From Bacteroidota bacterium (GTDB taxonomy: Bacteria > Bacteroidota > Bacteroidia > Chitinophagales > UBA2359): DNA of 7,519 nucleotides. The stretch covers positions 816 through 8,334 of the forward strand of contig JAHDGP010000195.1 of NCBI GenBank assembly GCA_020627525.1, in the 5' to 3' direction. The notes beneath the pieces are model-generated. The model ran no database searches, had not been told where the DNA came from, and saw only the letters and a list, made by a program, of their open reading frames with translations. How positions within the stretch are numbered: position 1 is the stretch's first letter; each line of letters opens with the position of its first letter. Positions 1-6,503 of this stretch are shown here, piece after piece. A program made the position numbers and the translations under genes.

Positions 1-228
1 AACATCTCCAAGACTTCTATTATTGTGAATTTTAAAAATATCATTTACAACATCTCCATTCTTAAGAATGAGCGAAATGGAGGCATTGCCAAAATTAAAT
101 CCACCTTCATTTAGAACTATTGCGCCCTCGCTAATTTCCAGTGGAGGAAGATCATCGGATGTTGGGTCCTGCTCTTTACATGAAAAGATAGAAAGAAACA
201 GAAGCAATATAAAAAAATACCTATTCAT
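1..228 (-). CDS. Surface lipoprotein, DUF5074/YncE-like beta-propeller (BtuG-like), N-terminal part
   Basis: The first 76 codons of a gene that runs off the left edge. The ATG at 228 is followed by a lipoprotein signal (MNRYFFILLLFLSIFSC) with Cys17 as the likely lipidated residue. The next residues, KEQD, are charged and resemble the Bacteroidota lipoprotein export signal, which suggests display on the cell surface. Residues 36-76 carry an opening motif typical of DUF5074/YncE-like propellers: VLNEGGFNFGNASIS, then NDIF and N-R-LGDV. The start overlaps the receptor stop codon by 8 nt (ATGAATAG), so the two are probably translationally coupled. In gut Bacteroides, BtuG proteins of this general fold sit on BtuB and bind cobalamin very tightly. 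By family and position this is a candidate BtuG-like cobalamin catcher. The family call is fairly safe; the ligand is inferred from neighbours, and most of the protein lies outside the window. Confidence 0.8.
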   Translation of the reverse strand, partial: MNRYFFILLLFLSIFSCKEQDPTSDDLPPLEISEGAIVLNEGGFNFGNASISLILKNGDVVNDIFKIHNNRSLGDV

Positions 229-2089
229 TAAAAGTATATTTTACTGTTATATCAAAATGAAAACCTGGCATTGGTCGTTGTGCAATCGTTTGATAATGTT
301 GATTGAATATATTTTTTAAATCAAGTCCAAAATCCATGGTGTTCTTGTTAAACAAAAATTGATACGTCAAATTAACATTGCTAATCCAGTACGGAGTTAA
401 ATACATAGAGTTGTCACTAGTTATAACCCTTTTTCCGACTATTTTATTTTGAATGTTGAATTGGATTTTTTTATACAATATAGAATGATTCGCAGCTGCT
501 TGATGCAAAGGAACATAAATCAGTTGTTTGTCACCTCTACTGTTGTTAACTGATTTTGAAAAATCGTATTTTAAAGACTGTCTAAAATGTATTTTGTTCA
601 AACTAAAAAAGTGTTTAATACTAGCCTCAAAACCTGTGTTGCTAACCTTCTCCAAATTTGTTGGAGACCATATTCCTTCTGAGTCAGGTGTCCATTGAAT
701 ATAGTCTTTGATTGTTGAATGATAAACTCCGCCTTTAAATAGATAGCTTGAGTTTGTTTTACTTATATTTTTTTCTAAGTCGATTGCAAAATTATTTGTT
801 TCTTCTGCTAGAAGATTTCTATTTCCTCCTGGATTCCAATAGAGATCATTAAGGTTTGGATACCGGTAAGCATTGCTATAATTTACATTGATTTGTAAAT
901 GATCTGATAGGGAAAATCGGTAAAGAAAATTCGATCCCAACTTTTGCCAGTCTAAATCTGAAACATATTCTTTTTGAAAATTCACCTTAAATTGATGTCG
1001 CTCCCGTAGATAATAATGTGCATTTATGGAAGATAGTAAACTTGTTCTGTTTTTATCTTTATCAAATGCGTGACTTTCCGCTTTGTAATTATTTATATAA
1101 AAATGCAAACCTAATTTAAAGTTATCCCAAATGTAAAAACTGGAAACTGAATTTAAATTGCTAGATAAATCACTAATCAAATCATTGTAATCTATCCTTT
1201 CTTTGCTAACACTACTGTTTACCTGAAAATTAATTCGCGATTTTTGAAATTTGTATTTTAGAAATACTCTGTTTCCCCAATCGGTTTGTTTGTTTTTTAT
1301 TGGTGAATTTATTGCAGAAGCGACATTGGGAATTCCTCTATTCAAATGATTGTTCCAAATGTGAATTTTGAAACTGTGGTGTTTTTTTATTTTCCAGTCT
1401 AGTGTTTGTAAAACATTGAATCGTTTAAAAGTGGCATTTTTCGTAAAATATTTTACACCTTCATAAACAAAGGGGTAATTGTTTTCAGCGTTTGCATAAT
1501 TAATGCTCAATTGATATTTTACATTTCGCAATAAATTAAAATTCAACTTGCTGCCAATTTCAAAACTATTGAAACTACCTGCTTTTGTATAAATGCTGTA
1601 GCTGTTTTTTTTGTTTGTTGGACTGTTTGATGAAAAATTTAAAGTACCACCTAAGGCTGAATTTGGATTGTCTGTATTGTAAATATCCCAATTTGCATTT
1701 GAGAAAAAGAAAGCGGGCAACAGGGATAAATCCAATTGACCATGCAATGATGAGTTTAGCTGAAATCCATCAAAAAGAATTTTAGTATGGCTGGGATTGG
1801 TTCCCCTCACACTTATCGAGGAAATGCCCCCAAGTGTATATTCTTTTAAATAAAGATTGTCTTCAAGTAGCAAGCTGTTGTTTTCCCGACTGTATTTACT
1901 GATTTGTTTGTTTCGCTCATTTATTTTATCAATGGATACTTCAGGTTGAAAAAGCACATCAACTTGTTTGAGTACAATGCTGTCTTTGATCTTTGATGAA
2001 TCATTTTGAGCAATTAAAGAAAAAGAATTAAACAGAATTTGAACAAAAAGAACCAGAGAGAAAATTTTATATAGAACAGCGAGGTTCAT
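221..2089 (-). CDS. btuB: TonB-dependent outer-membrane receptor, BtuB-like (predicted cobalamin transporter)
   Basis: A 622-residue outer-membrane transporter, close in size to E. coli BtuB. The signal peptide ends near residue 28 (SLIAQ). A TonB-box-like segment, DSIVLKQVDVLF, lies at about 36-47. The plug domain spans about 70-155, with LGGISSISVRGTNPSHTKIL and LFDGFQLNSSLHGQ. The remainder is beta-barrel with alternating aromatic strands. The C-terminus (LKNIFNQHYQ, then RPMPGFHFDITVKYTFNE) has the RPMPG-type ending common in BtuB-like receptors. The protein would import a chelate across the outer membrane using TonB energy. Cobalamin is inferred from the BtuB-like size and ending, the BtuG-like lipoprotein downstream and the cobalamin riboswitch on the divergent unit. 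Its ATG overlaps the upstream gene's TGA (ATGA), so coupling is likely. No riboswitch precedes this operon. A receptor for another substrate remains possible. Confidence 0.85.
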   Translation of the reverse strand: MNLAVLYKIFSLVLFVQILFNSFSLIAQNDSSKIKDSIVLKQVDVLFQPEVSIDKINERNKQISKYSRENNSLLLEDNLYLKEYTLGGISSISVRGTNPSHTKILFDGFQLNSSLHGQLDLSLLPAFFFSNANWDIYNTDNPNSALGGTLNFSSNSPTNKKNSYSIYTKAGSFNSFEIGSKLNFNLLRNVKYQLSINYANAENNYPFVYEGVKYFTKNATFKRFNVLQTLDWKIKKHHSFKIHIWNNHLNRGIPNVASAINSPIKNKQTDWGNRVFLKYKFQKSRINFQVNSSVSKERIDYNDLISDLSSNLNSVSSFYIWDNFKLGLHFYINNYKAESHAFDKDKNRTSLLSSINAHYYLRERHQFKVNFQKEYVSDLDWQKLGSNFLYRFSLSDHLQINVNYSNAYRYPNLNDLYWNPGGNRNLLAEETNNFAIDLEKNISKTNSSYLFKGGVYHSTIKDYIQWTPDSEGIWSPTNLEKVSNTGFEASIKHFFSLNKIHFRQSLKYDFSKSVNNSRGDKQLIYVPLHQAAANHSILYKKIQFNIQNKIVGKRVITSDNSMYLTPYWISNVNLTYQFLFNKNTMDFGLDLKNIFNQHYQTIAQRPMPGFHFDITVKYTFNE

Positions 2090-2448
2090 ATTTTTATGAA
2101 TTTTTCCGTTTGCCTCCAGTTTTTTCCAGAGACACTTAAAAAGTAAATTCCCTTAGGCAGTATTTTGATAAACGAATGGATTTGTAAGTTGTTGTTTTTT
2201 TGAAATATAACTTTGCCTTCTGCGTTTATTACCTCAATCACAAACTCTTCAATATTGTCAAGTTTGAAAATTTGAAACGCATCATTCGAAGAAATGATGC
2301 TGTTGCTGATTCGAATGTGTTTTTCAGAATTATTTATCTTCAAACTTGCCATCGAATATCCGTCTCCAACTCCACCTTTAAATTGAGCGTATAGATTCAT
2401 TGATAGGCTCATTATAAGTAAAATGAGTAAATACTTAAGGCATTTCAT
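2086..2448 (-). CDS. Small secreted protein with T9SS-type C-terminal domain, first gene of btuB operon
   Basis: A 120-residue protein of unknown function. It has a clear signal peptide (residues 1-21, ending LYAQ), then a short passenger starting FKGGVGDGYSM (23-33). Nearly all the rest resembles a T9SS type A sorting domain (about 55-120). The sorting-domain signs are VIEVINAEGKVIF, then LPKGIYFLSVSG and the basic end EKFIKI, although the usual PNP motif at the domain start is missing. The mature passenger is only about 30 residues. A glycine-rich GGxGDGY motif recurs, as I recall, in other Bacteroidota secreted proteins, but I know no function for it. It is the promoter-proximal gene and overlaps btuB by 4 nt, so it is probably co-expressed with the receptor. 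It may be a surface accessory of the uptake complex, or a short remnant of a larger secreted protein. Confidence 0.75.
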   Translation of the reverse strand: MKCLKYLLILLIMSLSMNLYAQFKGGVGDGYSMASLKINNSEKHIRISNSIISSNDAFQIFKLDNIEEFVIEVINAEGKVIFQKNNNLQIHSFIKILPKGIYFLSVSGKNWRQTEKFIKI

Positions 2449-2506
2449 AATTCAAACTTTCATTTTATGATTGATATTTAAACAGACTCGGCTTACAATA
2501 TGTTTG

Positions 2507-2514
2507 CAAAAGTA
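2507..2514 (-). promoter_or_regulatory. Predicted -7 promoter element of the btuB operon
   Basis: On the minus strand this reads TACTTTTG, an exact match to the Bacteroidota -7 consensus TAnnTTTG, about 58 nt upstream of the ATG at 2448. Transcription would begin near 2500, giving a leader of about 50 nt. That is too short for a riboswitch. I see no convincing TTTG -33 element at the usual spacing, so a regulator may help this promoter. The same nonamer, TACTTTTGC, occurs upstream of the DUF2461 gene. Confidence 0.5.
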
Positions 2515-2519
2515 AATAT

Positions 2520-2562
2520 AATTTGAAAAGGAAATTTCATTATTTGACAGACTTTTCAAATT
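2520..2562. repeat. Perfect 11-bp inverted repeat between divergent promoters (candidate operator)
   Basis: The left arm AATTTGAAAAG (2520-2530) and right arm CTTTTCAAATT (2552-2562) are exact reverse complements separated by 21 bp. The left arm sits 5 bp upstream of the minus-strand -7 element. The right arm covers the expected -33 position of the plus-strand promoter. Because it lies upstream of both predicted start sites it should act as DNA and not RNA, for example as a two-site operator for a dimeric regulator. The region is very AT-rich, so chance remains possible although 11 perfect pairs is long for such a short interval. Confidence 0.45.
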
Positions 2563-2585
2563 TTATAAAAAAAGTAATATCTTTG
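2552..2585 (+). promoter_or_regulatory. Predicted promoter of the riboswitch-DUF4465 transcript
   Basis: TATCTTTG at 2578-2585 is an exact match to the Bacteroidota -7 consensus TAnnTTTG. A TTTTC at 2553-2557 stands 20 bp upstream, where the -33 TTTG-type element is expected, and is a one-base mismatch to it. Transcription would begin around 2592, just before the first conserved part of the riboswitch. Confidence 0.6.
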
Positions 2586-2593
2586 AATCGAGA

Positions 2594-2788
2594 TTTGGTT
2601 ATCTAATTTAGAAATTAAAAGGGAATCCAGTGAGAACCTGGGACAGTCCCCGCTGCTGTAAATCTTGAATTTTTTTTGAATCTATCAGCCACTGCTTTTA
2701 TGCGGGAAGGTTATCAAAAATGAGATGAGTCAGAAGACCTGCCAGAGCTTATTTGAGTATTTTGAATTTCGGGTGAAAATTTAAAATA
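2594..2788 (+). promoter_or_regulatory. Cobalamin (AdoCbl-type) riboswitch
   Basis: The leader carries the conserved cobalamin-riboswitch blocks in order. These are TTTGGTT (2594-2600), AAAAGGGAA (2617-2625), and a P5 hairpin of TCCAG and CTGGG around the loop TGAGAAC (2626-2642). Next come CCCCGCTGCTGTAA (2648-2661), GCCACTG (2688-2694), CGGGAAGG (2703-2710), and the B12 box AGTCAGAAGACCTGCC (2728-2743), which is one base off the usual AGYCAGGAGACCTGCC. The core reads GCTGCTGT where many family members have GCTACTGT. The element is on the plus strand and leads directly into the DUF4465 gene, so high intracellular cobalamin should reduce expression of that gene and the one overlapping it. The 5' boundary is approximate because the P1 helix is weak here. 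Confidence 0.95.
2758..2788 (+). promoter_or_regulatory. Riboswitch expression-platform hairpin (L13-type)
   Basis: A 12-bp stem, TATTTTGAATTT (2758-2769) pairing with AAATTTAAAATA (2777-2788) including one G-U pair, closes the 7-nt loop CGGGTGA. It stands where cobalamin riboswitches place the hairpin whose loop kisses L5 when ligand is bound. No T-run follows, and the stem ends 26 nt before the ATG. Control is therefore more likely at ribosome access than by intrinsic termination. Confidence 0.7.
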
Positions 2789-2814
2789 CAGAATAACTGT
2801 AAAGCCTAAATATT

Positions 2815-3774
2815 ATGAAAAATTTGTGCTTGCCTTTTATAGGCATTCTAGTATTGTGTGGACAATTAATGTCTAATGCTCAAGTAATTACATTTGAAGA
2901 TTTTCTTTTAGATAGTACTGGTACATTTGTCGGTGTTTCTGACTCAACTTCTTTTCCTGTTGATTATGCCATTTTTGAAAATTCATACACTGAAACGTAT
3001 TGGAGTGGTTTTGCCGTTTCATCCTTAACTGATACCATTACACCGGGCTATTTAAATGATTTGAGCGCATTTGCTGGTGCTGGTTTTGAAAACTCCAATA
3101 ATTATTTGATGGCTTCCGCATTTGGTCCCCTAACAATTGCATTTACAGAGCCTAAAGAAATTTCCAGTATACAAATAACCAACGCTACGTATAGTGCGCT
3201 TTCTATGAGAGATGGAGATACATATGCTAAAATGTTTGGCGGAGATTCTGGTGATGATCCTGACTTTTTTGTTTTACAGATTACTGGTTTAAATGAAATG
3301 GATGATACAACTGGAACGGTTGATTTTTACCTTGCAGATTTTAGATTTGATGACAATGGGCAAGACTATATTTTGAAAGATTGGACAAATGTAGATTTGT
3401 CATCTTTAGGTGAAGTTTCTAAATTGAAATTTGCACTTAATTCTTCTGATATTGGAGCTTATGGTATGAATACACCTGCTTATTTCTGCTTGGATAATAT
3501 AGAAGCTATAGAAAGTACAGGTTTAACGACACTGGGTAAACATATCGCAATAACTGCATTTCCACAACCTGCAAATTCAACTTTAAATATAAAATCTGAG
3601 ACTAAAATTGAGTCGTTGACCATCAATGACATGTCGGGGCGTTTGGTGATGAATCAATCAAATTTGAATCAAAATTTGGTGTCAATTGATGTTGATAATT
3701 TACCAAAGGGAATTTATATTTTAAATTTAAATATTGAAAATAATATTGTTTCTAAACGAATTTATATAGATTGA
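2815..3774 (+). CDS. DUF4465 domain protein with T9SS type A sorting domain, riboswitch-controlled
   Basis: A 319-residue exported protein. The signal peptide ends near residue 23 (LMSNAQ). The DUF4465 domain occupies about 26-230 and its hallmarks are all visible: YWSGFA (62-67), TPGY (76-79), TNATY (122-126), KMFGGDSGDDPDFF (139-152), FYLADFR (171-177) and YGMNTPAYFCLDN (216-228). A T9SS type A C-terminal domain follows (about 247-319) with FPQPA in place of the usual PNP, then LPKGIYIL. The mature protein should therefore cross the outer membrane by T9SS and be attached to the surface or released. It is the first gene behind the cobalamin riboswitch, and the next gene overlaps its stop by 4 nt. 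No catalytic motif is evident, and the fold is probably beta-rich. A role in binding or scavenging cobalamin at the surface is an inference from its regulation and the divergent btuB operon; the family itself is uncharacterised to my knowledge. Confidence 0.9.
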   Translation: MKNLCLPFIGILVLCGQLMSNAQVITFEDFLLDSTGTFVGVSDSTSFPVDYAIFENSYTETYWSGFAVSSLTDTITPGYLNDLSAFAGAGFENSNNYLMASAFGPLTIAFTEPKEISSIQITNATYSALSMRDGDTYAKMFGGDSGDDPDFFVLQITGLNEMDDTTGTVDFYLADFRFDDNGQDYILKDWTNVDLSSLGEVSKLKFALNSSDIGAYGMNTPAYFCLDNIEAIESTGLTTLGKHIAITAFPQPANSTLNIKSETKIESLTINDMSGRLVMNQSNLNQNLVSIDVDNLPKGIYILNLNIENNIVSKRIYID

Positions 3775-5246
3775 AATTTGTACTTCATATAATTTTACTG
3801 TCGATTGTTTCAAGTATGAATTTGCTTTGTAACAATCTAGTAGTGAGTGATTTGCAATTGGTAGAAGCCGATTTGCTATCCTGCACTATTTCTTGGGAAA
3901 ATAGTTGGAACCTAACTGAAATAAAACCCAATAACCATGATGCAGTTTGGCTTTTCGCAAAAATAAAAATTGGCAATACTTGGCAGCATTTATTACTTGA
4001 TCAAGATATTGAAAAAAGCAATTGTGACAGTGAAGATGTGATTCTTAATTTGGAACCAAATGGTCGTGGTTTATTAGTGAAATCCAATTTAGCAGGAGAG
4101 GGTAGTATTGAAAATATTAAAATTGAAATTCGATTAAATTCCGCTGTTTCAAATACCGAAAATGTTGAAATACAAGTTTTCGGTATTGAAATGGTTTATA
4201 TAAATGCTGGTCCTTTTTTTATTGGTGATGGAGGAGCACAAGAATCATTTATCAATATAGAATCAAATGGACCCTATTTATTAGTTGATGAATCCTCCTT
4301 TTTTTTGAAGGAAATTCTACCGTTTTCTAGTTTTGATGATGCATTGAAAATCCCTCAAAAATTCCCTAAAGGAACAGATGGTTTTTATTGTATGAAATAT
4401 GAAATAAGTCAAATTCAGTTTACTGATTTTTTAAACACACTGGATTATAATCAACAAAATGAAAGGGTTAATATAAGTCTTGATGAGGATATTGGCAAAA
4501 GAGTAATGAGTCAATTTAACAGAAATGGCATTGTGCTTGCTCAAAGTACTAGTTACTCAGGCGTGCCTGCTGTTTTTGCCTGCGATATGAATGGAAACTT
4601 GATCTTTAATGAGTTTGATGATGGACAAGGGACCGCCTGTAATTTTTTAAGCGGATCAGATGTCAGAGCCTATTTAGACTGGGCTTGTTTGCGTCCGATG
4701 ACGGAATTGGAGTTTGAAAAAATTGGACGAGGTCCTGTTTTTCCAATACCAAAAGAATATGTTTGGGGCGATACTTTGTTTTATGCTCCAAATTTATTAC
4801 AAAATGAATTTGAGCCAAGTGAAACATATTTGTCAGAATTCACATATAATAAAGGTGTTGCTAATTACAATTATAGCGTCATAAATGGACCTGTAAGATG
4901 TGGTTTTGCGGCAAATAGCCAAACAACGAGGATTTCGAGTGGAGCTGGCTATTTTGGTGTAATGGAATTTACAGGGAATGTGTGGGAATATTGCATTGCT
5001 TTAGATACTGTAGGTATTGATTTTGAAGGCAATTTGGGAGATGGGCTACTTGATGAGTTTGGCAATGCCAATGAACACTCTTGGCCAGCTGATGATTTTG
5101 CAGGCAGTATTTTGAGAGGAGGAGGATGGAATTCCGGCGATTTTGAGAATTTCAGTGATGGAGCAATATCAGATAGATATTATTTTTTACAATCTGTAGA
5201 TAAAAAACGGAATACAACTGGAGGACGTGGTGTATTGCGATTTTAA
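3771..5246 (+). CDS. Exported SUMF1/FGE-like fold protein, second gene of the riboswitch unit
   Basis: A 491-residue protein. A TTG start overlaps the upstream TGA (TTGA). It is preferred over the ATG at 3816 because only the TTG gives a full signal peptide (about 1-22). Residues 24-140 form a beta-rich domain with ISWENSW, AVWLFAKI and WQHLLLD, ending in VFGIEMVYI. The SUMF1/FGE-like domain follows (140-491): GPFFIGDG (147-154), GFYCMKYEIS (204-213), LRPMTELEFEKIGRG (307-321), GVMEFTGNVWEYC (396-408), RGGGW (449-453) and the end GGRGVLRF. The cysteine pair that formylglycine-generating enzymes use just after RGGxW is absent (NSGDFENFSDGAISDR), so sulfatase activation is unlikely. A binding or structural role for the fold is more plausible. 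It has seven cysteines in the mature part, and no T9SS tail although its operon partner has one. Co-expression with DUF4465 and B12 repression are inferred from the overlap. Confidence 0.85.
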   Translation: MKFVLHIILLSIVSSMNLLCNNLVVSDLQLVEADLLSCTISWENSWNLTEIKPNNHDAVWLFAKIKIGNTWQHLLLDQDIEKSNCDSEDVILNLEPNGRGLLVKSNLAGEGSIENIKIEIRLNSAVSNTENVEIQVFGIEMVYINAGPFFIGDGGAQESFINIESNGPYLLVDESSFFLKEILPFSSFDDALKIPQKFPKGTDGFYCMKYEISQIQFTDFLNTLDYNQQNERVNISLDEDIGKRVMSQFNRNGIVLAQSTSYSGVPAVFACDMNGNLIFNEFDDGQGTACNFLSGSDVRAYLDWACLRPMTELEFEKIGRGPVFPIPKEYVWGDTLFYAPNLLQNEFEPSETYLSEFTYNKGVANYNYSVINGPVRCGFAANSQTTRISSGAGYFGVMEFTGNVWEYCIALDTVGIDFEGNLGDGLLDEFGNANEHSWPADDFAGSILRGGGWNSGDFENFSDGAISDRYYFLQSVDKKRNTTGGRGVLRF

Positions 5247-5285
5247 ATGTTTAGAGTGATTTATTTTTTATTTTTTTCCTAAATA

Positions 5286-5318
5286 TTGTCTTATCTTAGC
5301 TACTAATCCTTCCTTTTG
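5286..5318 (+). promoter_or_regulatory. Possible promoter of the Omp28-like gene
   Basis: In the 126-bp gap after the SUMF1-like gene, TTG (5286-5288) is followed after 22 bp by TCCTTTTG (5311-5318), one base from the TAnnTTTG consensus. It would give a leader of about 45-50 nt. I see no clear terminator in the gap, so read-through from the riboswitch unit is equally possible. Confidence 0.3.
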
Positions 5319-5372
5319 AAGCAGATTTGAGGAACCACACGCACATTTGAAAACACTTCGATTGATTATAGT

Positions 5373-6503
5373 ATGTTAAAAAAACTATTGATCTCGATAT
5401 TTACCCTATGCCTATTTGTAAATAATACAGATGCGCAGACGAAAAAGGTAATGATTGAGAATTTATCAGGCACTTGGTGTGGATTTTGTCCTGATGCCGC
5501 TGTTATTCTAGAAGAGCTTGAATCTTATGATAATGTTATGTCAGTTACCATTCATGTAAATGATGTTATGGAAATTCCTGAGGGAGCTGGATTGGCGGAT
5601 GAACACACTGGAGGAGGCGTACCTGCTTTTTTCATAGATAGAAAAATTTATCCCAATACAGATTTTATTTCCTACGGGTTGGAGCGCGATAATATTATTG
5701 AAAGTTTATTGTTACAATTGGAAGAAAAGCCTATTTGTGATGTTAATTTTTCGTCCTTTAATTATGATAGCGAAGATAATATAGTCAGTGTTGAATTGGA
5801 AGCTGAATTTTTTGAAAATTACCAGGGCAACAATTTAAGATTTAATTTATATTTAATGAATAAAGAAATTAGTGAAGATGATAGTGATTATTATCAAGCT
5901 AATTTCTATAATTTTATGGAAGGCCATGATTATCAGAATGCAGGCAATCCGATCAAAAACTATGTGCATAAAGATGTTTTGGTAAAAATGTATGGAGGGA
6001 CATGGGGAACCGCCAATAGTGTGCGTAATGGTCTGATTTCCAGAGGTGAAAAGCTGAAATTTGTATATTCGTTTCCACTGGATGTTAGTATTGATCTTTC
6101 AAATTTGGAATTCATAGGCCTCATTCAAAAATACGGTCAAACTTCAAATGATATTGAAATATTAAATTCAAATAAAATATCTTTTGAACAAGGATTAAAT
6201 GAAGTTGCGACAAGTTCTGATCCAGTAGGATTAACATTAAACAATATTGAATTCTTTAATGCTTTCCCCAACCCTGTTAGCGATGTTGTAAATATTGCAT
6301 TTAGAAGTCACGAAAATCAAAATATAAAAATATCAATATTCAATCATGTTGGCAAGTCCGTATTGTCTATTGATAGAGCAGTTAGAATTGGCGATTTTCA
6401 AGAATCATTAAATGTTTCGGAAAAGTTAAAAAGTGGCATTTACATTCTTAAAGTTGAAAACGAACAAGGTGCATTTATTTCTGAAAAGATTGTAGTTGAT
6501 TAG
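5373..6503 (+). CDS. Omp28-like thioredoxin-fold protein with T9SS type A sorting domain
   Basis: A 376-residue secreted protein. The signal peptide ends near residue 22 (NNTDAQ). A thioredoxin-like domain (about 25-115) carries a redox-type CxxC at Cys36-Cys39 (GTWCGFCPDA) and a VP pair (GGGVPAFFIDR, Pro84) in the position of the thioredoxin cis-proline. This combination and the following beta-rich region (about 120-270) match the Omp28-related family of Bacteroidota. A well-formed T9SS type A sorting domain closes the protein (about 292-376), with AFPNPVSD, VNIAF and SGIYILKV. It should end up at the cell surface or outside, where it could shuffle or reduce disulfides, although no substrate is known. 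A 126-nt gap separates it from the riboswitch pair, so membership of that operon is uncertain. Its last 29 nt overlap the convergent DUF2461 gene. Confidence 0.85.
   Translation: MLKKLLISIFTLCLFVNNTDAQTKKVMIENLSGTWCGFCPDAAVILEELESYDNVMSVTIHVNDVMEIPEGAGLADEHTGGGVPAFFIDRKIYPNTDFISYGLERDNIIESLLLQLEEKPICDVNFSSFNYDSEDNIVSVELEAEFFENYQGNNLRFNLYLMNKEISEDDSDYYQANFYNFMEGHDYQNAGNPIKNYVHKDVLVKMYGGTWGTANSVRNGLISRGEKLKFVYSFPLDVSIDLSNLEFIGLIQKYGQTSNDIEILNSNKISFEQGLNEVATSSDPVGLTLNNIEFFNAFPNPVSDVVNIAFRSHENQNIKISIFNHVGKSVLSIDRAVRIGDFQESLNVSEKLKSGIYILKVENEQGAFISEKIVVD

Larger units (their letters stand above)
2449..2814. other. Divergent intergenic control region
   Basis: This 366-bp stretch has no protein gene. 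It holds, left to right, the short btuB-operon leader (2449-2500), the minus -7 element, the inverted repeat, the plus-strand promoter, the cobalamin riboswitch with its 3' hairpin, and a 26-nt spacer to the DUF4465 ATG. No riboswitch-like blocks are visible on the minus strand. Confidence 0.8.

Noticed and set aside
68..319. Plus-strand open frame of 83 codons
   Set aside because: It lies antisense to the lipoprotein and btuB ends, which have strong family signals, and its own product has no recognisable features.
1585..1785. Plus-strand open frame of 66 codons
   Set aside because: It lies wholly antisense inside the plug and barrel coding region of the BtuB-like gene; the cysteine-rich product looks like a shadow translation.
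2200..2394. Plus-strand open frame of 64 codons
   Set aside because: It is antisense to the small T9SS protein, which has a signal peptide and a sorting-domain pattern; nothing supports the opposite strand.
2758..2788. Hairpin before the DUF4465 gene as an intrinsic terminator
   Set aside because: The stem is almost purely A-U and no T-run follows; its position and CGGGTGA loop fit the riboswitch expression platform instead.
3785..3976. Minus-strand open frame of 63 codons
   Set aside because: It is antisense to the N-terminal domain of the SUMF1-like protein and has no upstream promoter or family signal.
3771..5246. Active formylglycine-generating enzyme (sulfatase activator)
   Set aside because: The cysteine pair after RGGGW is missing and no sulfatase gene is nearby.
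5247..5372. Terminator or riboswitch in the gap before the Omp28-like gene
   Set aside because: No GC-rich stem with a T-run and no conserved riboswitch blocks can be seen; only a weak promoter match.
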